Assembly (NCBI GenBank): GCA_003223215.1
Contig: QHYH01000098.1
Location: 62,001 to 126,000, forward strand
Reading direction: 5' to 3'
DNA from: Acidobacteriota bacterium
GTDB lineage: Bacteria > Acidobacteriota > Terriglobia > Acidiferrales > UBA7541
Length of the DNA stretch: 64,000 bases
In this document: positions 63,101 to 64,000 of the stretch, piece by piece
Position numbering within the stretch: the first letter of the stretch is position 1
Layout: every line of letters starts with the position of its first letter
The notes under the pieces: model-generated
Databases searched by the model: none
Told to the model about the DNA's origin: nothing
The model's input: only the letters and a program-made list of their open reading frames with translations
Made by a program: the position numbers and the translations under genes

Positions 63101-63734
63101 CCGAATCCCCATTGGCCTCGCCTCCGTCGACGGTGACGCTGTTGCCGCGGCCGTTACTGCCGTAAAAGGAGAGACCGCTTTGCGGCGTTTGCTTGACGCG
63201 AAAATCCTGATCGTCGGCTAGCCGCGTGGAATTGGAAACGCCCGGCATCAGCAATGTGAAGGTAAGGTAGTCGCGGCGGTCGATCGGCAGGTCGGCGATG
63301 TACGTCTGCGTAAGGGTATTCGCTTGGCTTCCTCTCTCGGTCTCGACGACGGGAGACTCGGCACTCACTTCCACCTGCGACGACATTCCCGACAATTTGA
63401 GACGAAGGTCGAAGACCAGCGTTTGCCCCACGGTCAAGACCACGCCGGCAGCTATCTCGGTTTGAAAACCCGCGTGTTCCACACTGACCTTGTAGCTTGA
63501 GGGGGGCAGGCCGGACACGCGGTAGAAACCATGTTCGTCGGTCATCGCGCTGCGTTCCACGCCCTTCCCAGGATCCGTCGCCGTTACTTTCGCCTTCGGC
63601 ACTCCGGCGCCGGTCGGATCGGTGACCGTTCCGGTCAGGTCCGCCGAGGCCCCCACACCCTGTGCAGGCGTTGCATGGCTACCGGGAAGCAAGTACGCCG
63701 CAAGGACCGCAACTGCTAACAAAGTCGACTTCAT
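60126..63734 (-). CDS. Oar-like TonB-dependent outer-membrane receptor with carboxypeptidase-regulatory N-domain
   Basis: 1202 residues, with AGGAGGAGCT right before ATG 63734. Signal peptide (STLLAVAVLAAYLLPGSHAT), then the CarboxypepD_reg-like beta-sandwich (ADLTGTVTDPTGAGVPKAKV, MTDEHGFYRVSGLPPSSYKV; about 30-115). A plug-like region follows (YIADLPIDRRDYLTFTLLMP, FQVNRSNYGADLGGASGASI; about 145-265) and then a long beta-barrel with Asn/Tyr-rich loops. It ends REIQLGLRLTF with terminal Phe. This large receptor family is greatly expanded in Acidobacteriota and takes up polymers or other large substrates. It precedes the acyl-CoA operon and may or may not be co-expressed. Confidence 0.93.
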   Translation of the reverse strand: MKSTLLAVAVLAAYLLPGSHATPAQGVGASADLTGTVTDPTGAGVPKAKVTATDPGKGVERSAMTDEHGFYRVSGLPPSSYKVSVEHAGFQTEIAAGVVLTVGQTLVFDLRLKLSGMSSQVEVSAESPVVETERGSQANTLTQTYIADLPIDRRDYLTFTLLMPGVSNSTRLADDQDFRVKQTPQSGLSFYGSNGRGNSVTVDGGEANGDSGGVRLTVGQDAVQEFQVNRSNYGADLGGASGASINIISKSGTNEVHGGLYSYFRNDAMDARDPFAFSQALQPGQVFDPLAADTTGSPIKNSLSRYQYGGTLGFPIKKDKTFLFGSFEGLLQNSQNAVPLLTSTSTLRPDATQQPVIGGLEALATQSGNPSVPCLSGPVGAAVAAKLGLPAPNPTTNVPAGTCAAILGGTLTLNPATSPLSAFLVNQFENNGGVFNYNTRQYLASGRVDHHFSENNQLYLSYRYGHDLEENPDVQSLTGFSAGSSIHNYDNNIQLGWYHTFSAKTQNEFRIQWNYDSFNVIPNEPGQVGLQIFGFINNLGTNIFLPNFTITRRTEIADNFTLARGTHSLRFGGSELLRGNHSESHTFFPGRFVFGSLPGNLLSPCLTTPVACQLPSSVNSALLNSLQSANFGAPQVFQQGFGNADYPAYTRPYTAVYLQDSWRMAANFTLNYGLRYEVDSGYLPLNTYYKDVGPRVSFAWDPFKNHKTVIRGGYGIFFGPIDTQIPQVDLSLGVLNKNYSTVENQNNKSQVPDQVNNVVGTCGISFGPVAVVPGTGTSPCLRFISIYVDPISPTPFAPTLQTAPQVFQGLFAQGLIQCTTPAPGNAACITPADVAKFGIFVANSGPLSPLTVLFSNPPNYKPPYSQQASLGIEREIAAGFSISLSGIYSHTLRLPVAIDTNLLQAPFTAAPLANGKIIQYRNWNGCVPPSGQQTCAAPADPLGGQEVIVSGPNAGKSVLTAGYPCANPFACFVNPLIVQNNQYTAAASALYEGGILEVKKRFSNSFTLLGNYTYSKGFDTSTDFNSDYGPQDPTNLGLDRGLSAFDERHKVVIAGVFDSPWKSPVISGFQLAPIFSYNSGHPFNLLAGGEVNGNNHTTNQRPIGAGRDTGLGPSYTAFDMRLSWHHKIQEKATLLLTAEGFNIANHTNFASVNNEVGPLFGFAPGFTTFNVHGSRFLSPSQPLGFTSAFPKREIQLGLRLTF

Positions 63735-64000
63735 AGCTCCTCCTGGTTCATGAGGCGGCGAGACGCTGGTTTGTCGGGAATCCAGGCGTATCGTCCCCTA
63801 TCCATTACCCTGCACCAACGGCGGGCTCGAACTCTGCCGCCATGTCCTCGACTAGAATGGAAGCCCAACAACGAGCGGGGATCGGAGCGTCGCGAAGATT
63901 TCGATCCCGCGTTCCCGGGAAGAAGCATCCAAGATTGTGATAGTCGGTATCACATTTTACGAACTAACGTCAATACGAAATTTAGAAACGGCGGAATTGC
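63735..64000. other. upstream region of the receptor gene with a candidate operator
   Basis: No gene is supported in the last 266 bases. A 7-base inverted repeat TGTGATA-GTCGG-TATCACA at 63936-63954 lies about 200 bases upstream of the receptor start and could be an operator. An AT-rich minus-strand TTGACG near its upstream side is a possible -35. Confidence 0.4.

Overview
The window looks like a chromosomal stretch of an Acidobacteriota (Terriglobia-like) bacterium. The support is the combination of degenerate copies of the large two-FtsX permeases typical of that phylum, an Oar-like TonB-dependent receptor with a carboxypeptidase-regulatory N-domain, a winged-helix/TPR transcription factor, a Hanks-type kinase-fold protein with a degenerate catalytic loop, and moderately high GC with AGGAGG ribosome sites. 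No rRNA, intact tRNA, CRISPR array or intact insertion sequence was seen.

Layout. 1-1.24 kb: fragment of a tyrosine recombinase running off the left edge and a frameshifted unknown gene. 1.35-6.7 kb: a tightly overlapping four-gene operon that reads as a compact Wadjet/MksBEFG-type SMC anti-plasmid system (JetA, JetB, JetC, JetD). 6.8-8.1 kb: a Fic protein behind an apparently leaderless promoter. 8.25-11.1 kb, opposite strand: a SIR2-domain protein, a possibly nuclease-like protein and a small protein, a candidate second defence operon. 11.2-11.6 kb: nested palindromes and a 244-bp repeat. 12.2-22.3 kb: proteostasis block (J-domain protein, Hsp20, DegP/HtrA protease, CIRCE-controlled GroES-GroEL) with a secreted 32-residue-repeat protein, an ACT protein and a beta-barrel protein. 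23.2-33.25 kb: three copies of the 3' end of a tRNA-Gly(CCC) gene punctuate two accessory segments (wHTH-TPR regulator and TAT-exported amidohydrolase; then TAT-exported isochorismatase-type hydrolase, methyltransferase, MFS transporter, LysR regulator, cupin). 33.5-39.7 kb: a co-directional signalling series (sigma-54 activator with two GAF domains, RsbW-like ATPase, TonB-like protein, STAS protein, universal stress protein, ECF sigma factor). 39.9-47.8 kb: gene-decay zone with a truncated DoxX gene, three broken permease genes, a broken cyclopropane-fatty-acid synthase, a TAT leader remnant, plus a lipoprotein, a pseudokinase and an unknown secreted protein. 47.85-60 kb: a beta-propeller protein and an acyl-CoA catabolism cluster (three acyl-CoA dehydrogenases, MaoC hydratase, FadJ-type fusion, acyl-CoA ligase, SDR, phosphotransferase, histidine phosphatase). 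60.1-63.7 kb: TonB-dependent receptor.

How it fits together. The left 11 kb is a defence island next to a recombinase remnant. The middle is folding/quality control and envelope stress signalling. The tRNA-Gly 3' fragments mark repeated integration events. The right end is fatty or aryl-alkyl acid degradation. At least six genes look interrupted by single-base frameshifts, several at or next to short homopolymers; sequencing error cannot be separated from real decay from the sequence alone. Product names come from motif recognition by eye; no database search was possible.
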